64,000 bases of DNA from an uncultured Paracoccaceae bacterium (GCA_947494445.1 CANLVD010000006.1:186001-250000); one strand, 5' to 3'; positions 34,053-43,939 are shown, numbered from the stretch's first letter. Notes: a model not told the origin generated them from the sequence alone. Made by a program: numbers and translations.

Positions 34053-34860
34053 CTTCCAAAAGCGCATCGACCGCGTCGCCACCGATCCCGCCAACTTGAG
34101 AGAAATCGCCCTCCATCACGGCTTTGGCCGCATCAATCAGGGTTTTGTGGGTCGCGCGCGCAAGGGCTGAGCCCAGCGAAATGCGGGCAATGCCGATCTC
34201 GGCAAAAGCTGCGCGGGATACTTGCGTGAACCTTCCTGCGGCGAGCGCATTGACCGGGACCGACACAGACGCGCAGACCCGGGCAAGCGCGTCCATATCG
34301 GGCGGCAGGGGGACATAGACGCCGTCGGCACCGGCGGCCTCAAAGGCCTGAATGCGCCGGATCGCCTCATCGGTGTCATAAACCCCGTTCATGACCCCGT
34401 CAGCCCGGGCAAGCAGGAAGAAATCACGTGGCAGGGCACGCGCTGCAGACACAGCGGCTGCGATCCGCTCGACGGCCAGATCAAAGGCATAGGCACTGGT
34501 GTCGGGCAGGGCAGTATCCTCGATGGAACAGCCCGCAAGGCCGGCCTCGCAGGACAGGCGTATGGTCTCGGCCACCACATCGGGGGCCTCGCCGAACCCG
34601 TTCTCGAAATCGCCCGAAACCGGCAGGGAGGTCACAGCGATCAGATCGGATGCATGTGCCAGCGCCTCATCCCGGCTGACATGACCCATGTCCGGCTTGC
34701 CAAGCGTGAAGGCGTGACCAGCAGACGTGGTGCCAATGGCCTGTGCACCCAGAGCAGCCAGCACACGCGCCGAGCCTGCGTCCCAGGCATTTGCCAGAAC
34801 GAAGGGATTGCCCGGCTTGTGCAGGGCGCGAAAATTCGGACCGGGATCGTGACGGGGCAT
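34036..34860 (-). CDS. Isocitrate lyase / PEP mutase superfamily protein
   Basis: 274 residues with the barrel of the PEP mutase branch: FVLANAWDAGSARVLAALGA, GDFENGFG (metal-binding acidic residues) and CSIEDTAL. The KKCGH signature of true isocitrate lyase is absent, so that activity is unlikely. Members include methylisocitrate lyase-like, oxaloacetate decarboxylase-like and carboxyvinyl-carboxyphosphonate mutase-like enzymes that make or break C-C or C-P bonds in 2-oxo acids. It is 186 bases downstream of the first DMGDH-type gene on the same strand. The substrate is unknown. Confidence 0.85.
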   Translation of the reverse strand: MPRHDPGPNFRALHKPGNPFVLANAWDAGSARVLAALGAQAIGTTSAGHAFTLGKPDMGHVSRDEALAHASDLIAVTSLPVSGDFENGFGEAPDVVAETIRLSCEAGLAGCSIEDTALPDTSAYAFDLAVERIAAAVSAARALPRDFFLLARADGVMNGVYDTDEAIRRIQAFEAAGADGVYVPLPPDMDALARVCASVSVPVNALAAGRFTQVSRAAFAEIGIARISLGSALARATHKTLIDAAKAVMEGDFSQVGGIGGDAVDALLEAGART

Positions 34861-35046
34861 GATGTTCCCTCCTATTGAGCGCGCCGTGCGGCACGCAAAT
34901 CATTTGCCCCGCTGGCGCGGGGCGTAAAATGCCTCCGGCGGGGATTTTTCAGCCAAGAAGTGAGAGGCTCGTCAATGCGCCCCCATTACCTTCGACTTTC
35001 CACAAATACTCAATATACCGCATTCTTGACAGAGCGCCTCGGACAC

Positions 35047-37494
35047 TCAGACGCGCACGCGTTCGGATTTCGGATCATACATCGGTTTCAGGCTGGCTTC
35101 AGCCGTGACGCGGGTGCCTGCAACGTCGATCTCGAAGCTTGATGCCAGAAGATCAGCAGCGCTTTCGCCAGCACAGGGCACATAACCAAGACCGATGGCC
35201 CCGCCCAGCGTGTGGCCGTAGTTGCCCGAGGTCAGATAGCTCACGACCTGACCGTCGCGCAGGATGGTCTCGTTGTGATAGAGCAGCGGCTCAGGGTCGG
35301 TCAGACGGAACTGCACAAGTCTGCTCTCCAGCCCAGCTTCCTTCTTGGCCAGAACAGCATCGCGCCCGATGAACGCAGGCTTGGCGGTTTTCACGGCAAA
35401 GCCGAGGCCAGCTTCCAGAATGTGATCCTCGCCCGAGATGTCGTGGCCCATGTGCCGGAAGCCTTTTTCGATGCGGCAACTGTCCATCATGTGCAGGCCG
35501 CAAAGCTTCAGCCCGTGGTCCTGACCTGCCCCCAGCAGACACTCCGCCACATGGGCGGCCATGTCGGTTGAAACGTAGATTTCCCATCCCAGTTCGCCCA
35601 CGTAGGTCACGCGGTGCGCACGTGCGAGCGTCATGCCGATCTCGATATTCTGCATCCAGCCAAAGGGGTGCGTGTCGTTCGAGAAGTCATTGGGCGAGAC
35701 ACTGGCCAGAAGATCACGCGACTTCGGCCCCATGACGCAGATCACAGCCTCGGCCGCCGTCACATCCGTGAGCACGACGAAATCGTCGCCCTTGTGCCGG
35801 GTCATCCAGCTCAGATCTCGCGGCACGGTCGCTGCGGGCGTGACCACGATATAGACGGTCTCGGAAAAGCGGGTGACGGTCACGTCAGCCTCGATCCCAC
35901 CACGATGGTTGAGGAACTGGGTATAGACGATCTTGCCCACGGGCACCGACATGTCCCCGCCGCAAAGCCGGTTCAGATAGCGCTCGGCATGGGGGCCTTC
36001 GACGCGGATCTTGCCGAAGGACGACATGTCGTAGATACCGACACCCTCGCGGATGGCGCGGTGCTCTTCGCCTGCATTCTCGAACCAGTTCTGGCGCGTC
36101 CATGAATATTCGTATTCGGGCGTCTGACCGTCACGGGCAAACCAGTTGGCGCGCTCCCAGCCTGCGGTTTCACCGAAGACCGCACCTCGGGATTTCAGCA
36201 GGTCGTGCAGGGGTGAGCGACGGATGCCGCGGGCCGTGGCCATCTGGCGGAAGGGGAAGTGGTCTGCGTAGAGCAGGCCAAGCGATTCCGTTGAGCGTTC
36301 AAAGAGATAGGATTTGTTGCCCTGAAAAGGCTGGACGCGGCTGATGTCCACATCGCCCAGATCAAAAGGTGCGATGCCATCTTCCATCCATTGCGCAAGC
36401 GCCCAGCCCGCCCCGCCAGAGGACTGGATGCCCACGGAATTGAACCCAGCGGCCACGAAAAAGCCCTTGAGGTTCGGGGCTTCACCAAGGTGGTAGGCGT
36501 CATCGGGCGTGAAGCTTTCGGGGCCATTGAAGAATGTGTGGATCCCGGCTTCACCCAGCATCGGCATGCGCTCGACCGCCATTTCCAGAATGGGTTCGAA
36601 ATGGTCGAAGTCTTCTGGCAACTGGTCGAATTCGAAATCCTCGGGGATGCCTTTCATGCCCCAGGGTTTGGCCACAGGCTCGAACGCGCCCAGCATCATC
36701 TTGCCAGCGTCTTCCTTGTAATAGGCACATTCGTCAGGCACGCGCAAAACCGGCAACTGTGTCAGACCTTCAATGGGTTCCGAGACGATGTAGAAGTGCT
36801 CACAGGCATGCAGCGGGACGGTGACGCCCGCCATCCGGCCAAGGTCATGGCCCCACATGCCACCGCAATTGACGACGAAATCGGCTTGGGTGTGACCCTG
36901 TTCGCCGCCTGCGTCCCAATCAACACCGGTGACGCGGCCATCTTCTGTTGAAATGCCGGTGACCTTGATGCCTTCAAGGACCTGCGCACCGCGATTGCGC
37001 GCGCCCTTGGCCATGGCCAGTGCTATGTTGCCGGGATCGCCCTGACCGTCCTTGGGCAGATAGACCGCGCCTTTGACGTCCGAGATGTTGAGATGCGGGT
37101 AGCGGTTCTTGACCTCCTGGGGGGAGATCTCCTCGATCTCGACACCGAAGGCGCGCGCCATGGCTGCCTGACGGTAGATTTCCTCCCGGCGCGCCTCGGT
37201 CAGGGCTACGGTGATGGAGCCAACGCGTTTGAAGCCGGTGGAGACGCCGGTTTCTGCTTCCAGTTCGCCGTAAAGTTCTTGGCTGTATTTCGCCAGCCGG
37301 GTCATGTTCTTGGAGGCGCGCAATTGCGCGATCAGACCGGCGGCATGCCAAGTGGTGCCCGAGGTCAGGCGCTTGCGCTCAAGCAGCACCACATCGGTCC
37401 AGCCCAGTTTCGTCAGGTGGTAGGCAACCGAGCAACCGGCAACACCACCGCCAATGATGACAGCGCGGGCCTTGGAGGGAGGGGACTTGGTCAT
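35047..37494 (-). CDS. DMGDH/SARDH-type flavoprotein with GcvT domain (A)
   Basis: 815 residues. An N-terminal FAD domain (VIIGGGVAGCSVAYHL, residues 12-27) carries TTWHAAG with H50, the position at which mammalian dimethylglycine and sarcosine dehydrogenases bind FAD covalently. The C-terminal half is a GcvT-like folate-binding aminomethyltransferase domain (IYVSTDMAAHVAECLLGAG, GLHMMDSCRIEKGFRHMGHD). Such enzymes oxidatively demethylate N-methyl amino acids and pass the C1 unit to tetrahydrofolate. It follows the aminotransferase gene by 12 bases and is a diverged paralogue of the protein encoded at 38676-41120. The exact substrate is not readable. Confidence 0.9.
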   Translation of the reverse strand: MTKSPPSKARAVIIGGGVAGCSVAYHLTKLGWTDVVLLERKRLTSGTTWHAAGLIAQLRASKNMTRLAKYSQELYGELEAETGVSTGFKRVGSITVALTEARREEIYRQAAMARAFGVEIEEISPQEVKNRYPHLNISDVKGAVYLPKDGQGDPGNIALAMAKGARNRGAQVLEGIKVTGISTEDGRVTGVDWDAGGEQGHTQADFVVNCGGMWGHDLGRMAGVTVPLHACEHFYIVSEPIEGLTQLPVLRVPDECAYYKEDAGKMMLGAFEPVAKPWGMKGIPEDFEFDQLPEDFDHFEPILEMAVERMPMLGEAGIHTFFNGPESFTPDDAYHLGEAPNLKGFFVAAGFNSVGIQSSGGAGWALAQWMEDGIAPFDLGDVDISRVQPFQGNKSYLFERSTESLGLLYADHFPFRQMATARGIRRSPLHDLLKSRGAVFGETAGWERANWFARDGQTPEYEYSWTRQNWFENAGEEHRAIREGVGIYDMSSFGKIRVEGPHAERYLNRLCGGDMSVPVGKIVYTQFLNHRGGIEADVTVTRFSETVYIVVTPAATVPRDLSWMTRHKGDDFVVLTDVTAAEAVICVMGPKSRDLLASVSPNDFSNDTHPFGWMQNIEIGMTLARAHRVTYVGELGWEIYVSTDMAAHVAECLLGAGQDHGLKLCGLHMMDSCRIEKGFRHMGHDISGEDHILEAGLGFAVKTAKPAFIGRDAVLAKKEAGLESRLVQFRLTDPEPLLYHNETILRDGQVVSYLTSGNYGHTLGGAIGLGYVPCAGESAADLLASSFEIDVAGTRVTAEASLKPMYDPKSERVRV

Positions 37495-37506
37495 ATGCGG
37501 TATCCT

Positions 37507-38679
37507 TCAGGCGGCCAGTTTGGTCCGGGCAAATGAAATCAGGGTTTTAAGAGCGGCAAGCAGGGGTTCGGTCTGCACCGTGAGGGCCACGCGCAGATGA
37601 CCGGCAGCCGATGTGCCGAAGCTTTCGCCGGGCATGACAGCGATGTGGTGGGTATCTAGAAGCGCGTTCGCGAAGTCTTCACCCGTCATGCCGGTCGCGC
37701 GAATATCAAGCATCAGATACATCGCGCCCGCAGAGGGGCTGACGCGGATCTGGTTTTCGCCGTCAAAGAGCGCAAGGGCAGAGGCACGACGGGCGCGGTA
37801 GAGATCGGAAATCTCGTTCTCGATATCGATCATGGCAAGAGCAGCTTCGCTGGCGTCCTGCACATAGCCCGGCACGCCATAGGTGGTGTTGGTGGCCAGA
37901 TCTATCAGATGCGCGACCATGCCCTCGGGTGCCACGATCCAGCCCAGACGCGAGCCGGTCATCATGTGACTTTTCGACATGGAGCCGATGATCAGGGTGC
38001 GTTCTTCCATGCCCGGCAGGGCGCGTGCTGACAGGTGCTCGCCGTCCCAGACCTGAGTGTCGTAGACCTCGTCCGAGATCAGCCAGAGGTCGTTGTCGCG
38101 GGCCACATCTGCGATCATCTGCATGGTTTCAGGCGTGTAGACAGCACCTGTCGGGTTGTTGGGCGTATTGATCAGAAGGGCGCGGCAGCCCTTTGTGCCC
38201 TCGCGCAGATCAGCCTCCCGCGGCTGGAAGCCATGATCGGCATGGGTGGGCAGGCAGACGGGCCGGGCTGAGGCGGAGCGGATGGAGCCGGGATAGGTCG
38301 CGTAATAGGGATCAAGATAGGCGATCTGGTCGCCGGGGTCCGCGCAGGCGGTCATGGCTGCGAAAAGTCCGGCCTGACCGCCGGGCACCACCATGATGTT
38401 GTCAGAGGTCGTCGGCACGCCGGTGCGGTCCGCCACCCGTTTGGCCACGGCCACGCGCAGGGACGGGGTGCCGGGCACGGCTGCATAGCCCGTGTGTCCG
38501 GCTTTGGCGCTGTCATACAGGGCATCCAGAATGGGCAGGGGCGTGACCTTGTCGTGATCCCCGATCGACAGCATGGTGATGTCAATGCCCGCGCGGCGCA
38601 TCTCGACCGCGCGGTAATAGACATCCCAACCGTCGGACCCGCCGGCATTCAGATCGGCAATGCGTGCGGATGGCTTCAT
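37507..38679 (-). CDS. Class I/II PLP-dependent aminotransferase
   Basis: 390 residues of the fold-type I aspartate aminotransferase family: TPNNPTGAVY, YDTQVW after the conserved SDEVYD, and the PLP lysine in SMSKSHMMTGSRLGW. It exchanges an amino group between an amino acid and a 2-oxo acid. The start overlaps the end of one DMGDH-type gene by four bases and a second such gene follows, so it probably deaminates the demethylated product of the pathway. That placement between two demethylases is unusual and informative about the substrate: an N-methylated alpha-amino acid is a fair guess. Confidence 0.9.
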   Translation of the reverse strand: MKPSARIADLNAGGSDGWDVYYRAVEMRRAGIDITMLSIGDHDKVTPLPILDALYDSAKAGHTGYAAVPGTPSLRVAVAKRVADRTGVPTTSDNIMVVPGGQAGLFAAMTACADPGDQIAYLDPYYATYPGSIRSASARPVCLPTHADHGFQPREADLREGTKGCRALLINTPNNPTGAVYTPETMQMIADVARDNDLWLISDEVYDTQVWDGEHLSARALPGMEERTLIIGSMSKSHMMTGSRLGWIVAPEGMVAHLIDLATNTTYGVPGYVQDASEAALAMIDIENEISDLYRARRASALALFDGENQIRVSPSAGAMYLMLDIRATGMTGEDFANALLDTHHIAVMPGESFGTSAAGHLRVALTVQTEPLLAALKTLISFARTKLAA

Positions 38680-41120
38680 GCCCGGATCCGAGCGTTTTCC
38701 GGATCCCAGAGCGGTTGATCGGGCTGGACCTGAGCGGCATAGCGCTGGCCGTAGATCTCGACCTCAAGCGCTGTTCCGGGTTCGGTCAGATCGCTGCGCA
38801 CCATGCCAAGGGCGATGGATTTGCCGACCCGATACCCCCAGTCGCCCGAGGTGGTTTCCCCCACGACCTGACCGTCATGCCAGAGCGTTGACATGTAGGG
38901 GGCATCGCAGTCTCCAGCCTCGACCACCAGCGTGACGAAGCGTTTCTTGACGCCTTGCTGTTTCTCGCTGGCAAGTGCTGCCTTGCCGGGGAAATCCTGC
39001 GGTTTGTCAAGCTTGATGAACCGGTCAAGGCCGCCTTCCAGAAGGGAGTAATCGGTGGACAGATCACCCTTCCATGCGCGGTAACCCTTTTCGATCCGGA
39101 GCGCGTTCAGCGCATACATGCCAAAGGGAACGGCACCGGCTGCCAGAACGGCATCATAGATGGCCGGGATGTTGGCAATTGCGGCGTGGATTTCCCAGCC
39201 CAGTTCACCGGCAAAGCTGACCCGGGCCAGCGCCGCTGGTTGGCCGGCAACGGTTGCTGCCTGATGGGAGAGCCATGGTAGCGACAGATCGGCGTCTGTC
39301 AGGTTTGCAAACAGATCACGGGACTTCGGTCCAGTGACGATCAGGGTGGAGTATTCTTCCGTATGATCGGTCAACGTCAGGCCATCAGCCAAATTAGTGT
39401 TAAGCAGCTCAAAATCATGCCACTGGGCAGAGGCTGCCGTAATCAGGGTGAAATGATCCTCCGAATGGCGCATCAGCGACATCTCGGTCACGATGCGGCC
39501 GCGATGGTCGGAAAAATAGCCAAGGTTCATGCGACCAATCTTGGGCAGGCCGCCTGCAATGCGCCCGCGCAGCCATTCCGCAGCACCTTCGCCCGAGAGA
39601 TTGAAGCGCGAGAAGCCGGGCAGATCAAGAACACCGACGCCGTCGCGCACGGCCTCGCATTCGGCCTGAACCCGGGGCTGCCACGGGCCGGAGCGGTCCC
39701 ATGTGTGGGTTGCCTCTTCGGAGGTGTCATCGCCGGGCTTGGCGAACCAGTTGGCCCGCTCCCAACCGTTATAGGTGCCCATGACGCCGCCAAGTTCGCG
39801 TACTTTGGCATCCACGGGTGAGAGTTTCTTGTCACGTGCTGCTGGCCATTCGTGGTGGGGGAAGTGCATGGCGTATTCGTGGCCGTAGACCTCCATCCCT
39901 TTCTGGTCGCAATAGTCCTGATCGCAAAAGCCGGTGAAGCGGCGCGGATCGACCGCCCACATGTCCCATTCGGTTGCACCTTCGGTGACCCATTCGGCCA
40001 GCACCTTGCCAGCACCACCTGACTGGGCGATGCCGAAGGTGAAGACGCAGGCCTCAAACGCGTTGGGAACACCGGGCATCGGGCCGATGAGCGGGTTGCC
40101 GTCTGGCGTGTAGGGGATCGGGCCGTTGATGACCTTGTTGACACCGGCTGTGCCCAGAAGCGGCACGCGGGCCATGGCGTCTTCGATGTACCATTCCAGC
40201 CGCTCAAGATCGTCTGGGTACAGCTGGAACGAGAAATCCTGCGGCATCGGATCATCGGGGCTCATCCAATGGCCTTTGCAGTTGCGCTCATAGGGGCCAA
40301 GATTCAGGCCGGTCTTTTCCTGACGCAGGTAGTAGGAACTGTCGACGTCGCGCAGAAGCGGCAGCTTGTGGCCGTTTTCCTTGGTCCAGGCTTCCAGTTC
40401 GGGGATCTCGTCGGTCAGCATGTACTGATGGCTCATGGTCATCATCGGCACGGTGCGCCCGCCATAGGGTTTGAACCACTCACCAACGCGCTGGGCGTAA
40501 TAGCCTGCGGCGTTGACCACGTATTCGCAGCGGATCTCGCCCTTTTCGGTCTCGATGATCCATTCGCCATTTTCACGGCGCACGCCGGTGGCCGGAGTGA
40601 ACCGCAGGATCTTTGCACCCAGATCGCGGGCGCCCTTGGCATAGGCTTGCGTCAACTGGGCGGGATCCATGTCCCCGTCCATTGGATCATAAAGACCGCC
40701 CGCAAGGTCATGGGTTTCCAGATAAGGGTAGCGGTCTTTCAGGTCCGAGACCGAGCACATCTCGATGTCCATGCCCTGATAGCGGCCCATCCCGGCGGCT
40801 CGCTCGAACTCCTGCATCCGCTCTTTCGAATGGGCCAGACGGATGGAGCCGGTCACGTGATAGTTCATCGGGTAATCCACGGCCTCGGCCAGACCGCGGT
40901 AAAGCTCGGTCCCGTAGCGCTGCATGTTCATGATCGCCCATGAGGCCGAGAAGGTCGGGATGTTGCCGGCCGCATGCCATGTGGAGCCTGCGGTCAGCTC
41001 GTTTTTCTCCAGAAGCACACAATCGGACCAGCCTGCCTTGGCCAGATGATAGAGCGCGGACGTGCCGACGGCCCCGCCGCCAATGATCACAACGCGCGCT
41101 GTAGAGGGAAAATCTGCCAT
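38676..41120 (-). CDS. DMGDH/SARDH-type flavoprotein with GcvT domain (B)
   Basis: 814 residues with the same order as its paralogue at 35047-37494: FAD motif VIIGGGAVGTSALYHLAKAG (10-29), flavin-linking H49 in STWHAAG, and a GcvT-like C-terminal half (LALVR-type end with NALRIEKGYRAWKGDLS). It differs in the segment after the flavin histidine (NIPTFSASWAIMNM against LIAQLRASKNMTRL), which lines the substrate region, so the two probably act on different N-methyl substrates or successive steps. It is the first enzyme gene after the XRE-cupin regulator, 40 bases downstream. Confidence 0.9.
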   Translation of the reverse strand: MADFPSTARVVIIGGGAVGTSALYHLAKAGWSDCVLLEKNELTAGSTWHAAGNIPTFSASWAIMNMQRYGTELYRGLAEAVDYPMNYHVTGSIRLAHSKERMQEFERAAGMGRYQGMDIEMCSVSDLKDRYPYLETHDLAGGLYDPMDGDMDPAQLTQAYAKGARDLGAKILRFTPATGVRRENGEWIIETEKGEIRCEYVVNAAGYYAQRVGEWFKPYGGRTVPMMTMSHQYMLTDEIPELEAWTKENGHKLPLLRDVDSSYYLRQEKTGLNLGPYERNCKGHWMSPDDPMPQDFSFQLYPDDLERLEWYIEDAMARVPLLGTAGVNKVINGPIPYTPDGNPLIGPMPGVPNAFEACVFTFGIAQSGGAGKVLAEWVTEGATEWDMWAVDPRRFTGFCDQDYCDQKGMEVYGHEYAMHFPHHEWPAARDKKLSPVDAKVRELGGVMGTYNGWERANWFAKPGDDTSEEATHTWDRSGPWQPRVQAECEAVRDGVGVLDLPGFSRFNLSGEGAAEWLRGRIAGGLPKIGRMNLGYFSDHRGRIVTEMSLMRHSEDHFTLITAASAQWHDFELLNTNLADGLTLTDHTEEYSTLIVTGPKSRDLFANLTDADLSLPWLSHQAATVAGQPAALARVSFAGELGWEIHAAIANIPAIYDAVLAAGAVPFGMYALNALRIEKGYRAWKGDLSTDYSLLEGGLDRFIKLDKPQDFPGKAALASEKQQGVKKRFVTLVVEAGDCDAPYMSTLWHDGQVVGETTSGDWGYRVGKSIALGMVRSDLTEPGTALEVEIYGQRYAAQVQPDQPLWDPENARIRA

Positions 41121-41160
41121 GGAAGAAGGGTCCTTTGTTTTCGCGTCTGGCGCGGATGTG

Positions 41161-41772
41161 TCAGTAAACCGGGGGTGCGATCACCCAGACGGCGATGCAT
41201 TGGGAAGAATAGGGGTTGGACCAGGTGTAGGGCTCGCCGCGGATGCGGAAGCTGTCGCCGGGTCCCAGTTTGTAGGTCTCGCCCGCGATGGTCACGTCCA
41301 GCTTGCCGGAGACCAGATAGGCGACCTCCTGTGTTGCACGGGTGACGGGCACGGTGATGGCAGCGCCCGGTGCAAAGACCGAATGGACCATCTCGAAATC
41401 ATCGGTCAGATCGGGCGAGAGCAGCTCTTCGGTCAAACCCAGCACGCGCGATCCGATGGAGCGACGGGTGGTGGCGCGTACGACCCGACCCGCTTCTGAC
41501 GATTTTGGTGCGGTGTCGATGAAAACAGAAGTCGGGACGTTCAGCATGCCGGCTATGGCCTCGATCGCCGGGGCATCGGGGCGGGACTTGTCGCGCTCGA
41601 CCTGACTGAGCCAGCCAATGGAGACGCCCAGCCGCTCGGCCATCTGGGCAAGCGTCACCCCACGGGTCCGGCGCAGCGCGCGGATGTCTGCGCCCAGTGA
41701 ATGGGTCGTGGTGGCGGCAGGCTGTGACAGGGCAGGCGCTCCGGTTCGTGAAAAAACTGAGGATAATTTCAT
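41161..41772 (-). CDS. XRE-family regulator with C-terminal cupin domain
   Basis: 203 residues from the ATG at 41772. Helix-turn-helix at about residues 30-80 (LGADIRALRRTRGVTLAQMA, then GWLSQVERDKSRP) and a cupin barrel at about 130-195 (AYLVSGKLDVTIAGETYKLGPGD). XRE-cupin proteins regulate amine and amino-acid catabolic genes. It precedes, on the same strand, the DMGDH-aminotransferase-DMGDH row, and is its likely local regulator. The effector is unknown. Confidence 0.9.
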   Translation of the reverse strand: MKLSSVFSRTGAPALSQPAATTTHSLGADIRALRRTRGVTLAQMAERLGVSIGWLSQVERDKSRPDAPAIEAIAGMLNVPTSVFIDTAPKSSEAGRVVRATTRRSIGSRVLGLTEELLSPDLTDDFEMVHSVFAPGAAITVPVTRATQEVAYLVSGKLDVTIAGETYKLGPGDSFRIRGEPYTWSNPYSSQCIAVWVIAPPVY

Positions 41773-41830
41773 CGAGCAGAAAGAACGGGTCAAGCCCAAA
41801 AGCGGCGTAAGCGTGTCGCGGATGAACCCC

Positions 41831-42172
41831 CTAGACCGGCAGCGTGTCGCGGATCTTGGCGGGCAGGCCCTTGCGGATGGTTCGGTAGGAGGTCTCCAGC
41901 CGCTCTGCCAGATCATCAGGGGCCACATCCGTCAGCCCGATGGAGACCCAGCCGCCGCGCGGCAGATGTGGTGCAGTTTCGGCCACACCGATTTCGATCA
42001 GAAAGTTTGCCGTGTTGACATCGGCGCATTTCAGGGTCACCCGCCCCCGCTCGGGCGCGACGATGCCATAGACCTTGCCGCCCACCTTGTAGACATCACA
42101 ACCCATCCATTGCACCACATGGGTGGTCGCGGGCAGGGACATGCAATGGCTCTTGATCTCGTCAGGGGTCAT
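41831..42172 (-). CDS. MmcQ/YjbR family protein
   Basis: 113 residues starting MTPDEIKSHCMSLPATTHVV, the usual YjbR beginning, followed by GCDVYKVGGKVYGIV and RGGWVSIGL. The family has a double-wing DNA-binding-like fold; its function is not established. The start at 42172 is chosen on family length; a longer frame upstream is unconserved. It lies 58 bases before the XRE-cupin gene on the same strand and may share its promoter region. Confidence 0.85.
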   Translation of the reverse strand: MTPDEIKSHCMSLPATTHVVQWMGCDVYKVGGKVYGIVAPERGRVTLKCADVNTANFLIEIGVAETAPHLPRGGWVSIGLTDVAPDDLAERLETSYRTIRKGLPAKIRDTLPV

Positions 42173-42346
42173 GGTTGGTCCTTGATTTCCAGCGCGGGCG
42201 CAGGCATAGAGTGGCCCATGACCACGCGCATCTACAACATCGAGATTTGTATTTCCAGCTGACATATCGTCCGCGGGCCGCGTTTTCACGTTTTCAACAT
42301 ATCGATCACATGTTAGGCCGCCCGCGCCACCGGGACCGGAGCCACC

Positions 42347-43939
42347 ATGACTGAGATCAAGCTTTTCAACACCCTGACCAAGGAAAAGAAACCCCTCAAA
42401 CCACTGATTGAGGGCAAGCCGCGCATGTATGTCTGCGGGCCGACCGTCTATGACAGGGCCCATCTTGGCAACGCGCGGCCTGTGGTGGTGTTCGATGTGC
42501 TGAACCGGCTGCTGCGCCAAGTCTATAGAGCCGAGAACGTCACCTATGTGCGCAATTTCACGGATGTGGATGACAAGATCAACGCCAAGGCGGCTGAAAC
42601 CGGTCGCTCCATCCGCGACATCACCGATGAGACGATCAGCTGGTTCCATGAGGATATGGATGCGCTTGGTGCGCTGCGCCCCGATGAGGAGCCGCGCGCG
42701 ACCGAATACATCTCGCAGATGGTCGCAATGATCGAAGTGTTGATCGGCGAAGGCGTGGCCTATGCGGCGGAAGGGCATGTGCTATTCGAGGTGGCGAAAT
42801 ACGAGCATTACGGTCAGCTGTCCCGGCGCAATGTGGATGACATGATCGCGGGCGCACGGGTGGAGGTTGCGCCTTATAAACGCAGCCCGATGGATTTTGT
42901 GCTGTGGAAGCCCTCAAGCGGGGATGAGCCGGGTTGGGACGAGTATGAGATTAATGGGGAAGTCAAACCGATTCCATGGGGCCGGGGGCGTCCGGGCTGG
43001 CATATCGAATGCTCGGCCATGGCGCGCGACATTCTGGGTGACAAATTTGACATCCATGGTGGCGGGATCGATCTGCAATTCCCCCACCATGAGAACGAGA
43101 TCGCCCAGAGCAAATGCGCCTGTGGTGAAGACAGCTTTGCCCAGATCTGGATGCACAACGAGATGCTGCAGGTCGATGGCAAGAAGATGTCCAAGAGCTT
43201 GGGCAATTTCTTTACGGTGCGGGATTTGCTGAACAAGGGGTATCCCGGAGAGGTGATCCGCTTCGTGCTCTTGAGCACACATTATTCCAAGCCGATGGAC
43301 TGGACGGAGAAGAAGGCGGAAGCGGCTGAGAAAATTTTGAGGCGTTGGAGAACACTGACAGTATCTGCAAAGCCTTCGGAACTGAATCCGCACTTAGCTT
43401 CTGCTCTTGCTGATGACTTAAACACGCCGAAGTATTTTTCAGAACTCTTCAAATTGGAAGAGAATGGAGACGGAAACAGTCTGCTGTATCACGCTCAACT
43501 AGTTGGGCTATTGTCGGAAAACCTTGGTGAATGGTTCACGTTTGGAGAGAAGCCCATAGTAGAAGATGAGCTTGCGTTGCGAATTAGTGAATACCGCTGG
43601 CAATGTAAAAGTGAAAGGGACTTTGCTAGAGCTGACGCTATCCGGTCAGAAATGGCTGAGATAGGCTTCTTTTTTATGGACCACAAATCAGAGTCAGTTG
43701 TTGGGTACAGTCGAAGTCACATGTTCAAAGACTTAATGAATAAGTATATAAATTTGTTAAGAAAATTTGACATGGAGGCAGCAGATACTTTAGCGGTGAA
43801 GTCCTCTAGATTAGGTCTTCCATTGTCTCGCGACGGACAACAACACGTCGTCGGTAGGACAGATAGGTCATTGGATTTATCTGAGGAAATCTCTAACGAA
43901 CTTTCAAGAATTGCTTTGAAGTACGGGGTTATAAAATGA
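42347..43939 (+). CDS. cysS: Cysteinyl-tRNA synthetase with foreign-looking C-terminal part
   Basis: 530 residues; family members are usually about 460-500. The catalytic domain is complete: [17 protein letters not shown] with the HIGH-type motif HLGN, zinc ligands in the WHIECSAM and HHENEIAQS segments, and KKMSKSLGN. From about residue 328 the DNA becomes A+T-rich with rare codons (ATA, TTA, AGA, AGG), although the frame continues through recognisable CysS sequence ([20 protein letters not shown]). The final 72 residues ([13 protein letters not shown] to KYGVIK) go beyond the normal end and match nothing I know. The stop overlaps the cimA start. The product should still charge tRNA-Cys. Confidence 0.93.
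   Translation: MTEIKLFNTLTKEKKPLKPLIEGKPRMYVCGPTVYDRAHLGNARPVVVFDVLNRLLRQVYRAENVTYVRNFTDVDDKINAKAAETGRSIRDITDETISWFHEDMDALGALRPDEEPRATEYISQMVAMIEVLIGEGVAYAAEGHVLFEVAKYEHYGQLSRRNVDDMIAGARVEVAPYKRSPMDFVLWKPSSGDEPGWDEYEINGEVKPIPWGRGRPGWHIECSAMARDILGDKFDIHGGGIDLQFPHHENEIAQSKCACGEDSFAQIWMHNEMLQVDGKKMSKSLGNFFTVRDLLNKGYPGEVIRFVLLSTHYSKPMDWTEKKAEAAEKILRRWRTLTVSAKPSELNPHLASALADDLNTPKYFSELFKLEENGDGNSLLYHAQLVGLLSENLGEWFTFGEKPIVEDELALRISEYRWQCKSERDFARADAIRSEMAEIGFFFMDHKSESVVGYSRSHMFKDLMNKYINLLRKFDMEAADTLAVKSSRLGLPLSRDGQQHVVGRTDRSLDLSEEISNELSRIALKYGVIK
43330..43935 (+). other. Low-G+C segment replacing the 3' third of cysS
   Basis: By hand count 43741-43800 has 19 G/C of 60, against 38 of 60 at 42961-43020 in the same gene. 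The change sets in near 43330 and ends at the cimA start. Codon choice shifts with it. The frame stays open, and the last 72 codons extend past the usual CysS end. This looks like recombination or an old insertion at the 3' end of cysS. Confidence 0.75.

Noticed and set aside
34036-34860. Isocitrate lyase (glyoxylate shunt)
   Set aside because: The KKCGH signature is missing and the protein is only 274 residues.
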